NCBI GenBank assembly: GCA_964444135.1
Contig: CAYUFX010000001.1
Location: 56,010-120,009 of the forward strand
Length of the DNA: 64,000 nt
Direction of reading: 5' to 3'
From: NIOZ-UU13 sp964444135
Lineage (GTDB): Bacteria; Planctomycetota; Phycisphaerae; Sedimentisphaerales; Anaerobacaceae
The notes beneath the pieces were generated by a model. That model worked only from the letters and a program-made list of their open reading frames with translations, searched no databases and was not told where the DNA came from. This document shows, piece by piece, positions 50,725-59,941 of the stretch. A program made the translations under genes and the position numbers. Position 1 is the first letter of the stretch; every line of letters starts with the position of its first letter.

Positions 50725-51594
50725 ATGTGGAGAAAAAAAGGATTCACACTCATAGAGCTGTTAGTTGTCATTGCGGTTATCGCGCTTCTGCTGGCCATAC
50801 TGATACCGGCCCTTAACAAGGCCAGAGAGCTTGGGCAGGGCGCGGCCTGTAAGGGCAATCTAAAAAGCTATACACTCGCTGTGCAAATGTACGCCCAGGA
50901 TAACGATGATAGGTTTTGTGACCCGGACTTTTGCTATTTCTCGCAAAGCGAGCGCTATCCCGTTGAGTCAGGAGTTGGAGGAAGTAATCATCTTCACCTT
51001 CGTTGGTGTAACGGCGATTTGTATCTTCAGAGTCATCCGGAATACGGCGGCTCACTGTATCCCTATATGAAAGACGCGAGGTCTTTCATCTGTCCAACCT
51101 ACGCCCGCTTAACCATCAGAGGCTCTCAGGACCAATTTTATATGGCTGATGGTGACACTATTGCAAACTATAAGCCCTGGTACAATTATACAATGAACGC
51201 GTACCTCGGCCCAATAGATACACCCAGGGGTCTCCCCCTTAAAGGAATCAGGGTAGAGAAACTCACGCAGGTAAAACGCCCGGGCGAGACCTTCTCTTTC
51301 ACTGAAGAAAGTGCTCTGGTCGATACCAGATATAACGCTTCGGGTCTTAACGACACCTTCATGATTCCGGGTGACAAAAGCATGGCCGAGGGTTGGTTAA
51401 GCAGCGTCGGCGGGAGCCCTAATCTTGTTAAACCCGGTCCGGAAGGAGTGGGCCAATTCTGGGATGTTATCGCAGGTTTCCACCATGCCCCATCCGGCAA
51501 CAGATTGGGCGGAAAAGGACATTGCGCCCTCCTGGATGGGCATGTTGCTGCTCATACACGCGCAGAAACGTTTCCATTAGCCTGGCCAAGATGA
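50725..51594 (+). CDS. Prepilin-type cleavage/methylation domain protein (H-X9-DG type)
   Basis: 289 residues. The N-terminus is a classic type IV/type II pseudopilin leader, KKGFTLIELLVVIAVIALLL with cleavage after Gly and Phe at +1, followed by a long hydrophobic helix and KARELGQGAACKGNLKSY. The C-terminus has HCALLDGHVAAHTRAE, the DGHV motif that closes these planctomycete proteins. Such proteins occur in dozens of copies in planctomycete genomes, function unproven but probably secretion-system pseudopilins or surface anchors. GCGAGGAGA precedes the ATG. It stands alone between the MITE-like element and the convergent CotH/LTD gene. Confidence 0.9.
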   Translation: MWRKKGFTLIELLVVIAVIALLLAILIPALNKARELGQGAACKGNLKSYTLAVQMYAQDNDDRFCDPDFCYFSQSERYPVESGVGGSNHLHLRWCNGDLYLQSHPEYGGSLYPYMKDARSFICPTYARLTIRGSQDQFYMADGDTIANYKPWYNYTMNAYLGPIDTPRGLPLKGIRVEKLTQVKRPGETFSFTEESALVDTRYNASGLNDTFMIPGDKSMAEGWLSSVGGSPNLVKPGPEGVGQFWDVIAGFHHAPSGNRLGGKGHCALLDGHVAAHTRAETFPLAWPR

Positions 51595-51778
51595 TTCAGC
51601 GAACCCTCTACAATCTTTAAAAGCGAAAAACAGATTGACAGGCCACCCAAAAAATCGCACATCGGTTAAAAGGACAATTTCGCTGAGAAGATACCTGACA
51701 AAGCCGCCCAACTGCACAAGATGCTAAAAGCCCGGCGAAAAGACATGAACACACAAAAATGCCCACACCCAATCCCAA

Positions 51779-54700
51779 CTATAATCCGGGCGAAGGTATG
51801 GTTGCAATCCAGTTATCAGGGTCATTGCCGTAATCGGCGCCGGTCTTGCGCGTAAGCGATTTGCCGCCGCCATCTGGTCCGGTCGGCCAAAGGTCAACGC
51901 CGCCCGGACAATCCTCAGGATGAAAACCATCGCTGTAACCAACCCTGTCAACACGAATATAATAACGTGTCCCAAACTCGTCCACGTCACCCGGCATCGA
52001 AAGCTCCAGCCTCTCGCCGGCGTTGTTCAAGCTGCCACTATAAGGGCCAAGAATCTTCTCAACAGGGACAGTTGGATACCGCCAGGCAAACGCCTCCGGC
52101 TCCTTAACCAATAACAAATATCCGCCGGCAGGGAGCGTGACAGGCTGGTCTTCAGGGAAGGTAAAGTCAATACCATCGGTGAACTTCCACGGCTGAGCTT
52201 TGTCATAATCATACAAGGTCACCGGCTCAGCGCTGATGTTGTGCAGCTCGATGTATTCATACTGGTCATTAGTATATGAACCGCCGTCAGGCCAATTCGG
52301 ATTGTACATAATCTCGTTGATGACTATAGGGCCGACCTTTGGATAAGCATTAGCAGAACCCGGCGTATTCTCAGACATCGCCACAAAGTTGTAGCTACCG
52401 GTGCTGCTCTTATAGTAACGGCCAAACGATACGCCGGTCTCCGAGGCGCCGAAATCCTCGACCTGCCGATAGCCGGTCAGAAGGCCGCCTTCCGCCGAGC
52501 TTAGAAATATCTGTTCGCCGTTCTCGTTCAAGGCAAATGGCTGATAACAGCCCGGGGCACTCGGATTATCAAAATGCTGGTCTTCATAGAAAACAATATA
52601 TCCGTGTGGAGCAATCCTTGTCCCAGCGGCAATCTGGTATTTGGTCAGATTAGAACTGCTGTCACTGAGGAACCAGCCGCCAATGTCTATAGTAGTGTCT
52701 GTAGTATTATGCAGCTCAATCCAGTCCGCAGCATCGGCGTGTGAATGAGCTGACACCTCGTTAATAACCACTGCGCCTGGGTCGGGAATAATATTGTCGT
52801 CATTTTCACCCGGCGAACCCCCAAGATAAGCACTTGCACGCCAGGAGTCCTTCTCGTTCCAACTATACGAGTCGGTGCTAAGCGGGTCTATTATTGTCAG
52901 AGAGAAACCGTCGCCATCTGTAATAGAGCGCCAGCCGTCTTTGTAGTCAAAGTCCAGAATCGTTTGGCCGATAGCATCTTCCAGCCTGATTCGCTCTCCT
53001 GCATTGTTCAGCCTGCCGGAGTATTCCCCGGCTATATTCATATCTGAGCCGTATCGGGCCTCGAAGGCATTGCGGTCCTGAACGACTACAACATATTCGC
53101 CGGGTGCAAGCTCCAGATTCGGGAAGGTAAAATCAATTCCGTTTGTGAATTTAGCCAGATTCATATTAATTGTTTCAGTCCCGATGTTTTTCAGTTCAAC
53201 GTATTCGGTGTTCGGATTCTGCGGATAATACATAATCTCGGTGATACGCATGTTATTTGCTACCGGGCCCACGGCGAAGGTCGCCTCGGTTAATGCACTC
53301 CATATGCCGCCTCTTAGTACGCGGGCCTTGACGTGTGTGCTATTGGCTAACGCGATTACTCCTCCGTACTGTATAGCACTGGGCGAGATGCTGTTACCGC
53401 CGGGGGAACCACTTCTCTCGCCGGCAATAAGTTCAGCCGAAATGAGAAAGTCGGAGCTGGTCATAGAGACGTTCAGGCCATGAATGGCTAAGATATTGCC
53501 ACCCCGCTTCAAGGCGCTGATGTGGTCTGTAACAGAAAAGGACTCAACTCCATCAGCCTCATGGTTGCCATCGGCATTAGAGTTCCAGGTCGGTGTTCCT
53601 GTAAACAATACTCGCAGGACTTCAACACCGTTGATGTATGCGATAAAGCCATCGTCGTAACGCATTTTCAACGTCATGAAATTGAAACGTCCCGGGTCAC
53701 CATTAACGGTAAATGGAATGCGGACATAACAACTGGTGTTCCCGTTGTACATTTGTGTTTGGACGTCGAGACTTATGTAAGTTTGGTAACCTGAGCTTCT
53801 CTCGTAGCCGACACCGCCGGGACTTCCGGTGCTGAGTAGCCAGCTTGAGTCATTGAAAACACCTCCGCCTTTCCAGTTATTAATGATGGACCTTGCTGGA
53901 ACAATAACACGCTTGGAAGCATTTTCAGTAACAAGGGTAGTACTGGTAGTGGTACCCTGCTGTGTTGGCTGCAAGCATGGATCTTTGCCATCAAGTGTAT
54001 AATAGATAGTGCCTGATGTGCCGTTGCTCTGTAACATAAGCAATTCAAATCCGGGTATCACCTCTCCGCCGTGCCGATTGAACGACACCAGTGCCGGATC
54101 CGGAAACATGTTCACAGAGCGCATCTGGTTGATGACAATCTGGTTCCGCCTCGGGAAGAAAGTGTTAACCATATAGTCGTTCTGACCTTCCCAATCGTCC
54201 TTGGTGCGCGGGGGATGTCTTTTGGCGTCGCCCCATCGGGCAGACTCGGCAATAATCGCCAGATCGATCTGGTCTGCCCGGGCCATCCACCGCTGGATAT
54301 TCTGCTCTGCTGTTAATAGTCCACCGTTCCAGAAATACTTATTCACCCGGTCGGCGAACTTCATGAGATATTCCGGATGGGCGGTTAGGCGAAGATGGAG
54401 CCAGGCCGGATTAAAATGACGCCACTGCTGCCCAATCGATCGATCCGTAGGATCGGTCAAGAGCCTCCCCTCGTTGACCCCGCCATTGGCCCCAAGGGAG
54501 TGCTCGGCATCGTGCCGGTACCACGTGAATCCCTGGGGCCGGACGCGATTGTAGATTGCGAACACGTTGTTTGAGAAGTGGGCCCAGCAACTCACCGGCG
54601 CATCGGGATCACCTGTATAGTATGTGCAGATCATATAGTCCATTAGGTTCTCAGGATCAACCAGTCTCTCGCCGCTTGGATCCGGCGTCCCGTCAGGCCG

Positions 54701-56293
54701 AAGACCCTGCACGGCAAGGTAAGCCGCGTCGGAGGTGAAGCCGGCGACCGCAGCTTCATACAGCCGTCGATATGCATCCATTGTACCGTCAGTAGCGAAC
54801 AGGACGCGTGAGCCCGATGAGTCGTTCTTGACCACATCGTACTCTTCTTTATCCCCGCCCAGGTATGACTCGGCGAAATCGGCATCGGCCCTTTCTTGCG
54901 TCTGGTAGAGACCCCAGTATTGTCCGTTGATATAAAGATGATAATATCGGCTGCGGGTGTATGGCTGGCCCATGTCACGCTGCACGTCACGGGAGAAGAC
55001 GTCCCGAATGAGCGTGTTTTGGGAGCTGCCCTCGTACGACCATGAGTTGTTCTGGCTGGTACGCAGATCAATCTTGTCGAACTCGTCAACTCCCTCGCTG
55101 TCGAACAGTGGATACCGGAGCTTCCCCGCTACGTATTCATTCCGAAAGAACAGGCGAAAGGCATGCTTGGGATTATCACCACTTCGACTGAATGCCCCAC
55201 GTATCCGCAGACCCGCATCGATTTGAAAACCTTCGCTGCCGTCAGGATTGAGCAGCTCCACCGAGGTAGGCCGCTCCCACAATCGTCCATCTCTCTGAGC
55301 ATTGACATAAATACCACTGGAGGGATCGAACAGATTATCCAAGTCTGTAACAAGTGAGATAGTAGGTATCGCCAGCAGTGAATCTTTAATTTCACCCCGA
55401 TATCGTGCGTCATTAACCACGTCGGGGTCCATGCCGTAATCGATGGTCTGGCCGTTGACGCTGCCTCTCGGCCATCCCGGACCGGGCGGTTGTCCCGAGG
55501 GAGATTGCCTTATCACGTCGTCGAGGAAAATGTAGGTGCACGTTATAATATCCGAAGACTTCCAGCCCGGCTTGATTGCAATTACCCGCAAACATGAGGT
55601 TTTATTTATCAAAACAGGAGCAGTGTAAACCGTACCGGTAAAGCCACGACCTGTTAGCTGACAGGGTTCTGTGCCGTCGAGCGTATAATATATTACGGCA
55701 TCTTTCGTTTCAGTGGCGAGTATTACAGAGAAAGGCGCATCATAGAAGCCATGCTCGTGGCTGAATTTTACATCACCAACAAAGCCCTCGTACACATTAA
55801 TATTTTCACTTGAGGGACTGGGGGAACCAAAGAACTGCCAGTTATCACCGGCATCGGGGTATCGGCCAAAGGAAATATCGGCAGTCTGCTCACCAAAGAC
55901 AACACTATCTATCAAAGTACTGCCGTCGGAGTCGAACAAAGCGATCTGCTCACCACCTGCGTCAAGTTTGAAATTCGCATGGAGTCCGGTATCGGTGGTA
56001 TCATTGTCGGCCCATATCAACAGATAGCCCCCTGCGGGGATGGCAGTTACAGCCGAATTGCCATAGGGAATTCGCCACTTGGTCGGAACAGACAGGTTGT
56101 CCGTCAGGTACATCCCACCTACATTAATAGCATCGGTGCCGTAGTTATAAATTTCAATCCAGTCATCATATTGGCCCTGCGGATCTGTGTTAAAACTGCT
56201 ATCGGAGGCCATCAGCTCGTTGATAACTAAGGACAATGGACGTTCAGCCTCCACTGAACCATGCAAGGCTACAGTTAATATCAGACCAAGCAA
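51779..56293 (-). CDS. Giant secreted CotH-kinase-like / lamin-tail-domain protein
   Basis: 1504 residues or slightly more. Domains in order: lamin-tail domain 1 (LVINELMASDSSF...DWIEIYNYG), a chitobiase-like C-terminal domain (IYYTLDGTEPC), a CotH-like kinase domain (LRIRGAFSRSGDNPKHAFRL, YYHLYINGQYWGLYQTQERAD), another chitobiase-like domain (GTIYYTLDGKDPC), then three lamin-tail domains (MRITEIMYYPQNP, VVINEVSAHSHADAADWIEL, IVINEIMYNPNWPDGG). The only listed start is TTG at 56293, which truncates the signal peptide. The open frame reaches further upstream through KNSLLGLILTVALHGSVEA to an ATA, with no ATG in frame before a stop at 56323. Surface structure or protein phosphorylation is inferred. 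Confidence 0.82.
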   Translation of the reverse strand: MLGLILTVALHGSVEAERPLSLVINELMASDSSFNTDPQGQYDDWIEIYNYGTDAINVGGMYLTDNLSVPTKWRIPYGNSAVTAIPAGGYLLIWADNDTTDTGLHANFKLDAGGEQIALFDSDGSTLIDSVVFGEQTADISFGRYPDAGDNWQFFGSPSPSSENINVYEGFVGDVKFSHEHGFYDAPFSVILATETKDAVIYYTLDGTEPCQLTGRGFTGTVYTAPVLINKTSCLRVIAIKPGWKSSDIITCTYIFLDDVIRQSPSGQPPGPGWPRGSVNGQTIDYGMDPDVVNDARYRGEIKDSLLAIPTISLVTDLDNLFDPSSGIYVNAQRDGRLWERPTSVELLNPDGSEGFQIDAGLRIRGAFSRSGDNPKHAFRLFFRNEYVAGKLRYPLFDSEGVDEFDKIDLRTSQNNSWSYEGSSQNTLIRDVFSRDVQRDMGQPYTRSRYYHLYINGQYWGLYQTQERADADFAESYLGGDKEEYDVVKNDSSGSRVLFATDGTMDAYRRLYEAAVAGFTSDAAYLAVQGLRPDGTPDPSGERLVDPENLMDYMICTYYTGDPDAPVSCWAHFSNNVFAIYNRVRPQGFTWYRHDAEHSLGANGGVNEGRLLTDPTDRSIGQQWRHFNPAWLHLRLTAHPEYLMKFADRVNKYFWNGGLLTAEQNIQRWMARADQIDLAIIAESARWGDAKRHPPRTKDDWEGQNDYMVNTFFPRRNQIVINQMRSVNMFPDPALVSFNRHGGEVIPGFELLMLQSNGTSGTIYYTLDGKDPCLQPTQQGTTTSTTLVTENASKRVIVPARSIINNWKGGGVFNDSSWLLSTGSPGGVGYERSSGYQTYISLDVQTQMYNGNTSCYVRIPFTVNGDPGRFNFMTLKMRYDDGFIAYINGVEVLRVLFTGTPTWNSNADGNHEADGVESFSVTDHISALKRGGNILAIHGLNVSMTSSDFLISAELIAGERSGSPGGNSISPSAIQYGGVIALANSTHVKARVLRGGIWSALTEATFAVGPVANNMRITEIMYYPQNPNTEYVELKNIGTETINMNLAKFTNGIDFTFPNLELAPGEYVVVVQDRNAFEARYGSDMNIAGEYSGRLNNAGERIRLEDAIGQTILDFDYKDGWRSITDGDGFSLTIIDPLSTDSYSWNEKDSWRASAYLGGSPGENDDNIIPDPGAVVINEVSAHSHADAADWIELHNTTDTTIDIGGWFLSDSSSNLTKYQIAAGTRIAPHGYIVFYEDQHFDNPSAPGCYQPFALNENGEQIFLSSAEGGLLTGYRQVEDFGASETGVSFGRYYKSSTGSYNFVAMSENTPGSANAYPKVGPIVINEIMYNPNWPDGGSYTNDQYEYIELHNISAEPVTLYDYDKAQPWKFTDGIDFTFPEDQPVTLPAGGYLLLVKEPEAFAWRYPTVPVEKILGPYSGSLNNAGERLELSMPGDVDEFGTRYYIRVDRVGYSDGFHPEDCPGGVDLWPTGPDGGGKSLTRKTGADYGNDPDNWIATIPSPGL

Positions 56294-56757
56294 TGAGTTT
56301 TTTATGTGTCTGAACGTATTCTAACCCCTTCCTCACTGATGGTTTTGGGCCACTTACTGTAGTTTAATATCTATAACTTGTTACTTTTGCTTATTTTAAC
56401 ACATAAAGGGCACTCAAGTCAATATCTTTTAGTCGAGACTGGGAAGTGTCAGGATACTATATCGCCCGCCAGTTCGGTCATAGCGACGACAAACAATTCT
56501 CTCAAAGCGCAAAAGGCAAGGCTTAGCGCAACTTCGGCCCGATAAAGCAAAACAATTTTAAACAAGTTCGCGCTTGATTTGCCGTAGAAAACACCGTATG
56601 ATGTGCTGGCCCGTCTGATGCTGAAAAGCACGCTTCCAACAGGAGTGGCATTTGCAATGGCCGGGCTTGAAAAAACAAAATGAAATATAAATAAACGTAA
56701 AAACAACGTAGTTGAGTAAAGCCGATTTGTGAAATCATATTAATGAGGAGTCAAATT
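56294..56757. other. Spacer with weak protein-like minus-strand segment
   Basis: Between the CotH/LTD gene and the Tat protein. A minus-strand frame at about 56449-56706 reads YGVFYGKSSANLFKIVLLYR and similar, which resembles short peptides I have seen repeatedly as dispersed sequence in environmental planctomycete DNA. No ribosome site or domain supports a gene. GAGGAG before 56758 serves the next gene. Confidence 0.4.
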
Positions 56758-58203
56758 ATGAGTGATTTAAACCGACGAGAGTTCTTGGGGGCAAGTGCAG
56801 CAGGTGCCGGAGCAGTGTTATTAGGCAGTCAGTTCGGTAGTCGTCCTGTGATGGCCGGCGAGAGTGAGGAGTGGCCGCCCAGATTACCCGCTGTAAAAAT
56901 TTACAAGGTCTATATCGGCAGAACCGGCGGAATATACTTATCCAGGCCAACGGAGGAGATAGAGAAATTCGATAAATACCTTGCCAATTTGGAAAACAAA
57001 CTCGGCGACGTTAAGTTCGTAGGCGGCGAGTTAATTCCGCCGGCTGAGGTGGACAAGGTGGTGGCCAAGATGGGCGACGCCGATGGTGTTTTGCTGTTCC
57101 ATCTTTCCGGCCATGGTGGAGGCGCACCTAAGGCGGCAATGGACCGTATCATCGATACGGGACTGCCCACAGCGGTTTTCTCCCAACCCTTTAGCGGGCA
57201 CGGGTGGATGTATTTTCCACAGTGGCGAAAGGCCGGCAAGAAGGTCGTTCTGCTGCCAACAAGTGACTGGGGTGAGCTTGAGCAGATAGTCAAACTGATG
57301 CGCGTGGCGCCGCACCTGCGGCAAACGCGTATCATCGTCGTCCGCGGACCACTTGGAACAGACGCAGCCTGTTCTGCTGAGCAACTCAAGCAGCGCCTGG
57401 GCGTAGAGCTTGTCCCAATCAGTGTTGAGCAAACCATCCAGGCTCACAAGGCCATTGACATCAAGGACGCCCAGATCGAGGCTAAAAAATATTGGATTAA
57501 CAAGGCCAAGAAAATCGTCGAGCCGTCCACTGAGGAAATCATCAACTCAGCCCGTTTCTACTTAGCGACAAAGGAGCTTATGATTAAGGAACGGGCACAG
57601 GCCATCACGAGTTCAAATTGCATGGGTGAGCCGGCTAAAGGCTGCCTGACCTACAGCAAGCTGAATGACCTGGGGCTGGTCGGGGCCTGTGAGGGGGATA
57701 TGGACTCGACGCTCACGATGCTGATGTTCAAGTATGCGTTCGGGATACCGGGGTTCATCAACGACCCGGTCATCGACACCTCCTGCAATGCCTTGATCTG
57801 CTTCCACTGCACCTGTGCGACCAAGATGGACGGCCCGGCCGGCAAGCGGCTTCCGTTTACCATCCGCACCCAGAGCGACAGCGAGCGAGGAGTATCGCTG
57901 GATGTGGAGCACCGAATCGGGCAAGTTGTCACTTCCGCCAAGTTCGTCAACCTTGATACGATGCTGATTACCACAGGGAAAATCTTTAAGATTACCCACG
58001 ACGAACTCGGCTGCCGCACCCAGCCTTGGGTCGAGGTGGCCGATGCTCACAAGCTGTTTCATAACTGGGGCGCCGGCATTATAAAAGGCGGCAAAGGAGC
58101 GATAATGACCCTGTTGCACCGCGACCTCTTCTACGGCGACCATCTGCAAGACATTAAGAACCTGGGTGTCCTGATGGGATTTAACGTCATCGAGGAAGGA
58201 TAA
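56758..58203 (+). CDS. Tat-exported L-fucose/L-arabinose isomerase-like protein
   Basis: 481 residues from the ATG at 56758, which has GAGGAG nine bases upstream. An ATG at 56743 precedes that site. The Tat leader is NRREFLGASAAGAGAVLLG. The body resembles the L-fucose isomerase fold: an N-terminal Rossmann-like half (DGVLLFHLSGHGGGAPKAAM) and a C-terminal half with LVGACEGDMDSTLTMLMFKY followed by IDTSCNALICFHCTCATKM, where the acidic and His residues are placed as in FucI-family metal sites. Real isomerases are cytosolic, so an exported relative is unusual and the reaction is unassigned. Several cysteines (SCNALICFHCTC) could bind a metal. Confidence 0.75.
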   Translation: MSDLNRREFLGASAAGAGAVLLGSQFGSRPVMAGESEEWPPRLPAVKIYKVYIGRTGGIYLSRPTEEIEKFDKYLANLENKLGDVKFVGGELIPPAEVDKVVAKMGDADGVLLFHLSGHGGGAPKAAMDRIIDTGLPTAVFSQPFSGHGWMYFPQWRKAGKKVVLLPTSDWGELEQIVKLMRVAPHLRQTRIIVVRGPLGTDAACSAEQLKQRLGVELVPISVEQTIQAHKAIDIKDAQIEAKKYWINKAKKIVEPSTEEIINSARFYLATKELMIKERAQAITSSNCMGEPAKGCLTYSKLNDLGLVGACEGDMDSTLTMLMFKYAFGIPGFINDPVIDTSCNALICFHCTCATKMDGPAGKRLPFTIRTQSDSERGVSLDVEHRIGQVVTSAKFVNLDTMLITTGKIFKITHDELGCRTQPWVEVADAHKLFHNWGAGIIKGGKGAIMTLLHRDLFYGDHLQDIKNLGVLMGFNVIEEG

Positions 58204-58204
58204 G

Positions 58205-58231
58205 TGGATTCCGGCTTTCGCAGGAATGACA
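58205..58231. repeat. GGATTCCGGCTTTCGCAGGAATGACA repeat (short form)
   Basis: A minus-strand copy of the GTCATTCCTGCGAAAGC repeat, two bases after the stop of the isomerase-like gene. Confidence 0.7.
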
Positions 58232-58250
58232 GATTATATTATGTAAGATT

Positions 58251-59552
58251 ATGACGCCGAAAATCCTGCTTGTAAATCCGCCCATTTATGACTTTGCCGC
58301 GTACGATTTTTGGCTCAAGCCTTATGGCATGCTGAGCGTAGCAGGGTATCTGCGCTCCAAGGCGGATTTCAAGCTCTTCGATTACCTGGACAGGATGCAT
58401 CCTTTCACAGCGAGAGAAAGACAGTTCGAATCCGACCAGTGGGGTCGAGGCCGATTTTACTGTGAGAAGATTCCAAATCCCACATGCCTCGAAGAAATCC
58501 CACGATACTTTCGGCGATTCGGCCTGCCCCGCAATATATTCGAGGAATTTCTTTCGCAGGAAGAATCCTTTGATTTTGTTTTTATCCAGACAACAATGAC
58601 CTACTGGTACAAAGGCGTCGAGGAAGTTATCGAAGATGTTCGCAAAGCCCGCCCGAATACAAAAATTGTCTTAGGCGGTAACTATGTAACACTCTGCCGT
58701 AGTCACGCCGAAAATTTGGGGGCGGATTTTATAGTTCGAGGCACAAATATTGAGCCGCTCTGGGAATACGTAGGAATCAGTCCGGACTCAAAACAGCCGG
58801 CCTTATGGGAAGTATACGATAAACTTAAAGTAGGCGTCCTTAAGCTCACCGAAGGCTGCCCCTTCAAATGTACTTACTGTTCGGTGCCGAAAGTTTACGG
58901 CAAATTCAAAATCCGCCCGCCCGAACGCTCCCTGGACGAGTTAGAGCTTTTGTGTCGGCTTGGAGTCGAGAATATCGCCTTCTATGATGACGCTTTGCTG
59001 TTCGAGGCTGAAAAGGGGGTTATTCCATTTTTGAATGAGGTCGTAAAGCGCAATATAAAAGTGAGCTTCCACAGCCCAAACGCCCTTAACGCCCGCTTCA
59101 TTACGAGCCAGCTTGCCGAGCTTATGGTGCGGGCGGGCTTTAAGACCTTCTATTTAGGCTTCGAGAGCGCTTCTCAACAATGGCAGAAACGCACCGGTTC
59201 GAAAGTCTTTTCCAATGAGCTTGCCCAGGCAGTCAAATATCTTATTTCCGCCGGTGCTGAGCCATCGAACATCACGGCATATCAAATCCTCGGCCATCCT
59301 CATATTGATATTCAGCAGCTCGAAGCCTCGATGCGTTTTGTCAATAGCCTGGGTATTCGCGGAATGTTAGCGGATTTTTCGCCCATCCCCGGAACACCGG
59401 ACAGCGAATACTGCCGGCGATGGGTCGGTATGGATGAGCCGTTGATGCACAACAAGACCGCTTTCCCAATTATCTTCCTCGGCTTCGACGAAACAAACCG
59501 ACTAAAAGACCTCCAGCGACGGCTGAACAGAAAGCTATTTTCAAACCAATAA
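58251..59552 (+). CDS. B12-binding-type radical SAM protein
   Basis: 433 residues. The N-terminal half (MTPKILLVNPPIYDFAAYD, NTKIVLGGNYVTLCRSHAEN, ADFIVRGTNIEPLWEY) is the Rossmann-like cobalamin-binding domain, although the usual DxHxxG motif is not clear. The radical SAM cluster motif is KLTEGCPFKCTYCSVPKVYG (CxxxCxxC), followed by ENIAFYDDALLFEAEKG. Enzymes of this kind perform methylations or rearrangements, and the substrate is unknown. There is no ribosome site before the ATG at 58251. Nearest neighbours (tautomerase, miaB) share the strand but lie more than 100 bases away. Confidence 0.87.
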   Translation: MTPKILLVNPPIYDFAAYDFWLKPYGMLSVAGYLRSKADFKLFDYLDRMHPFTARERQFESDQWGRGRFYCEKIPNPTCLEEIPRYFRRFGLPRNIFEEFLSQEESFDFVFIQTTMTYWYKGVEEVIEDVRKARPNTKIVLGGNYVTLCRSHAENLGADFIVRGTNIEPLWEYVGISPDSKQPALWEVYDKLKVGVLKLTEGCPFKCTYCSVPKVYGKFKIRPPERSLDELELLCRLGVENIAFYDDALLFEAEKGVIPFLNEVVKRNIKVSFHSPNALNARFITSQLAELMVRAGFKTFYLGFESASQQWQKRTGSKVFSNELAQAVKYLISAGAEPSNITAYQILGHPHIDIQQLEASMRFVNSLGIRGMLADFSPIPGTPDSEYCRRWVGMDEPLMHNKTAFPIIFLGFDETNRLKDLQRRLNRKLFSNQ

Positions 59553-59692
59553 CACACGTGCGCTGCTTTATATTTCGCAATTTGTTTACTTGTATTTGAT
59601 TTTTCACTCCAAATTGATATACTTGATTTCTCAGATGTATCGTAAGACTTCACGTATTAAAAGCTTCGGATGATTATCAAGGAGGTGTACAG

Positions 59693-59887
59693 ATGCCAAG
59701 TGCAACAATTGAAGGCCCAAAAGTAGAAGATGTTGCAATAAAAAGAGTGTTGGTCAAGGAAATTACAGACGCCCTTGAAAAAGCCTACAAGCTTCCAAGA
59801 CAGGTGTACATAGTGCTAATTAAAGAAAATCCACCTGAAAATGTTGGCTCCGGTGGCCAGTTGATTCTTGATAGGAAAAAAACCTGA
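59693..59887 (+). CDS. 4-oxalocrotonate tautomerase-family protein
   Basis: 64 residues, the usual size of the family. After removal of Met the N-terminus is Pro1 (MPSATIEGPKVEDVAIKRVL), the catalytic base of 4-OT enzymes. VKEITDALEKAYKLPRQVYI is the conserved helix-strand part. In the 4-OT fold an Arg at position 11 also acts in catalysis, and here basic residues lie slightly further on (KR), so activity may differ. AAGGAGGTG lies just before the ATG, an unusually strong ribosome site. It is a small stand-alone gene. Confidence 0.82.
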   Translation: MPSATIEGPKVEDVAIKRVLVKEITDALEKAYKLPRQVYIVLIKENPPENVGSGGQLILDRKKT

Positions 59888-59941
59888 GACAAAAACACAT
59901 TCTAAGCTATCTACATCTGTTAGGTTAAAAACGAGAAAGCT

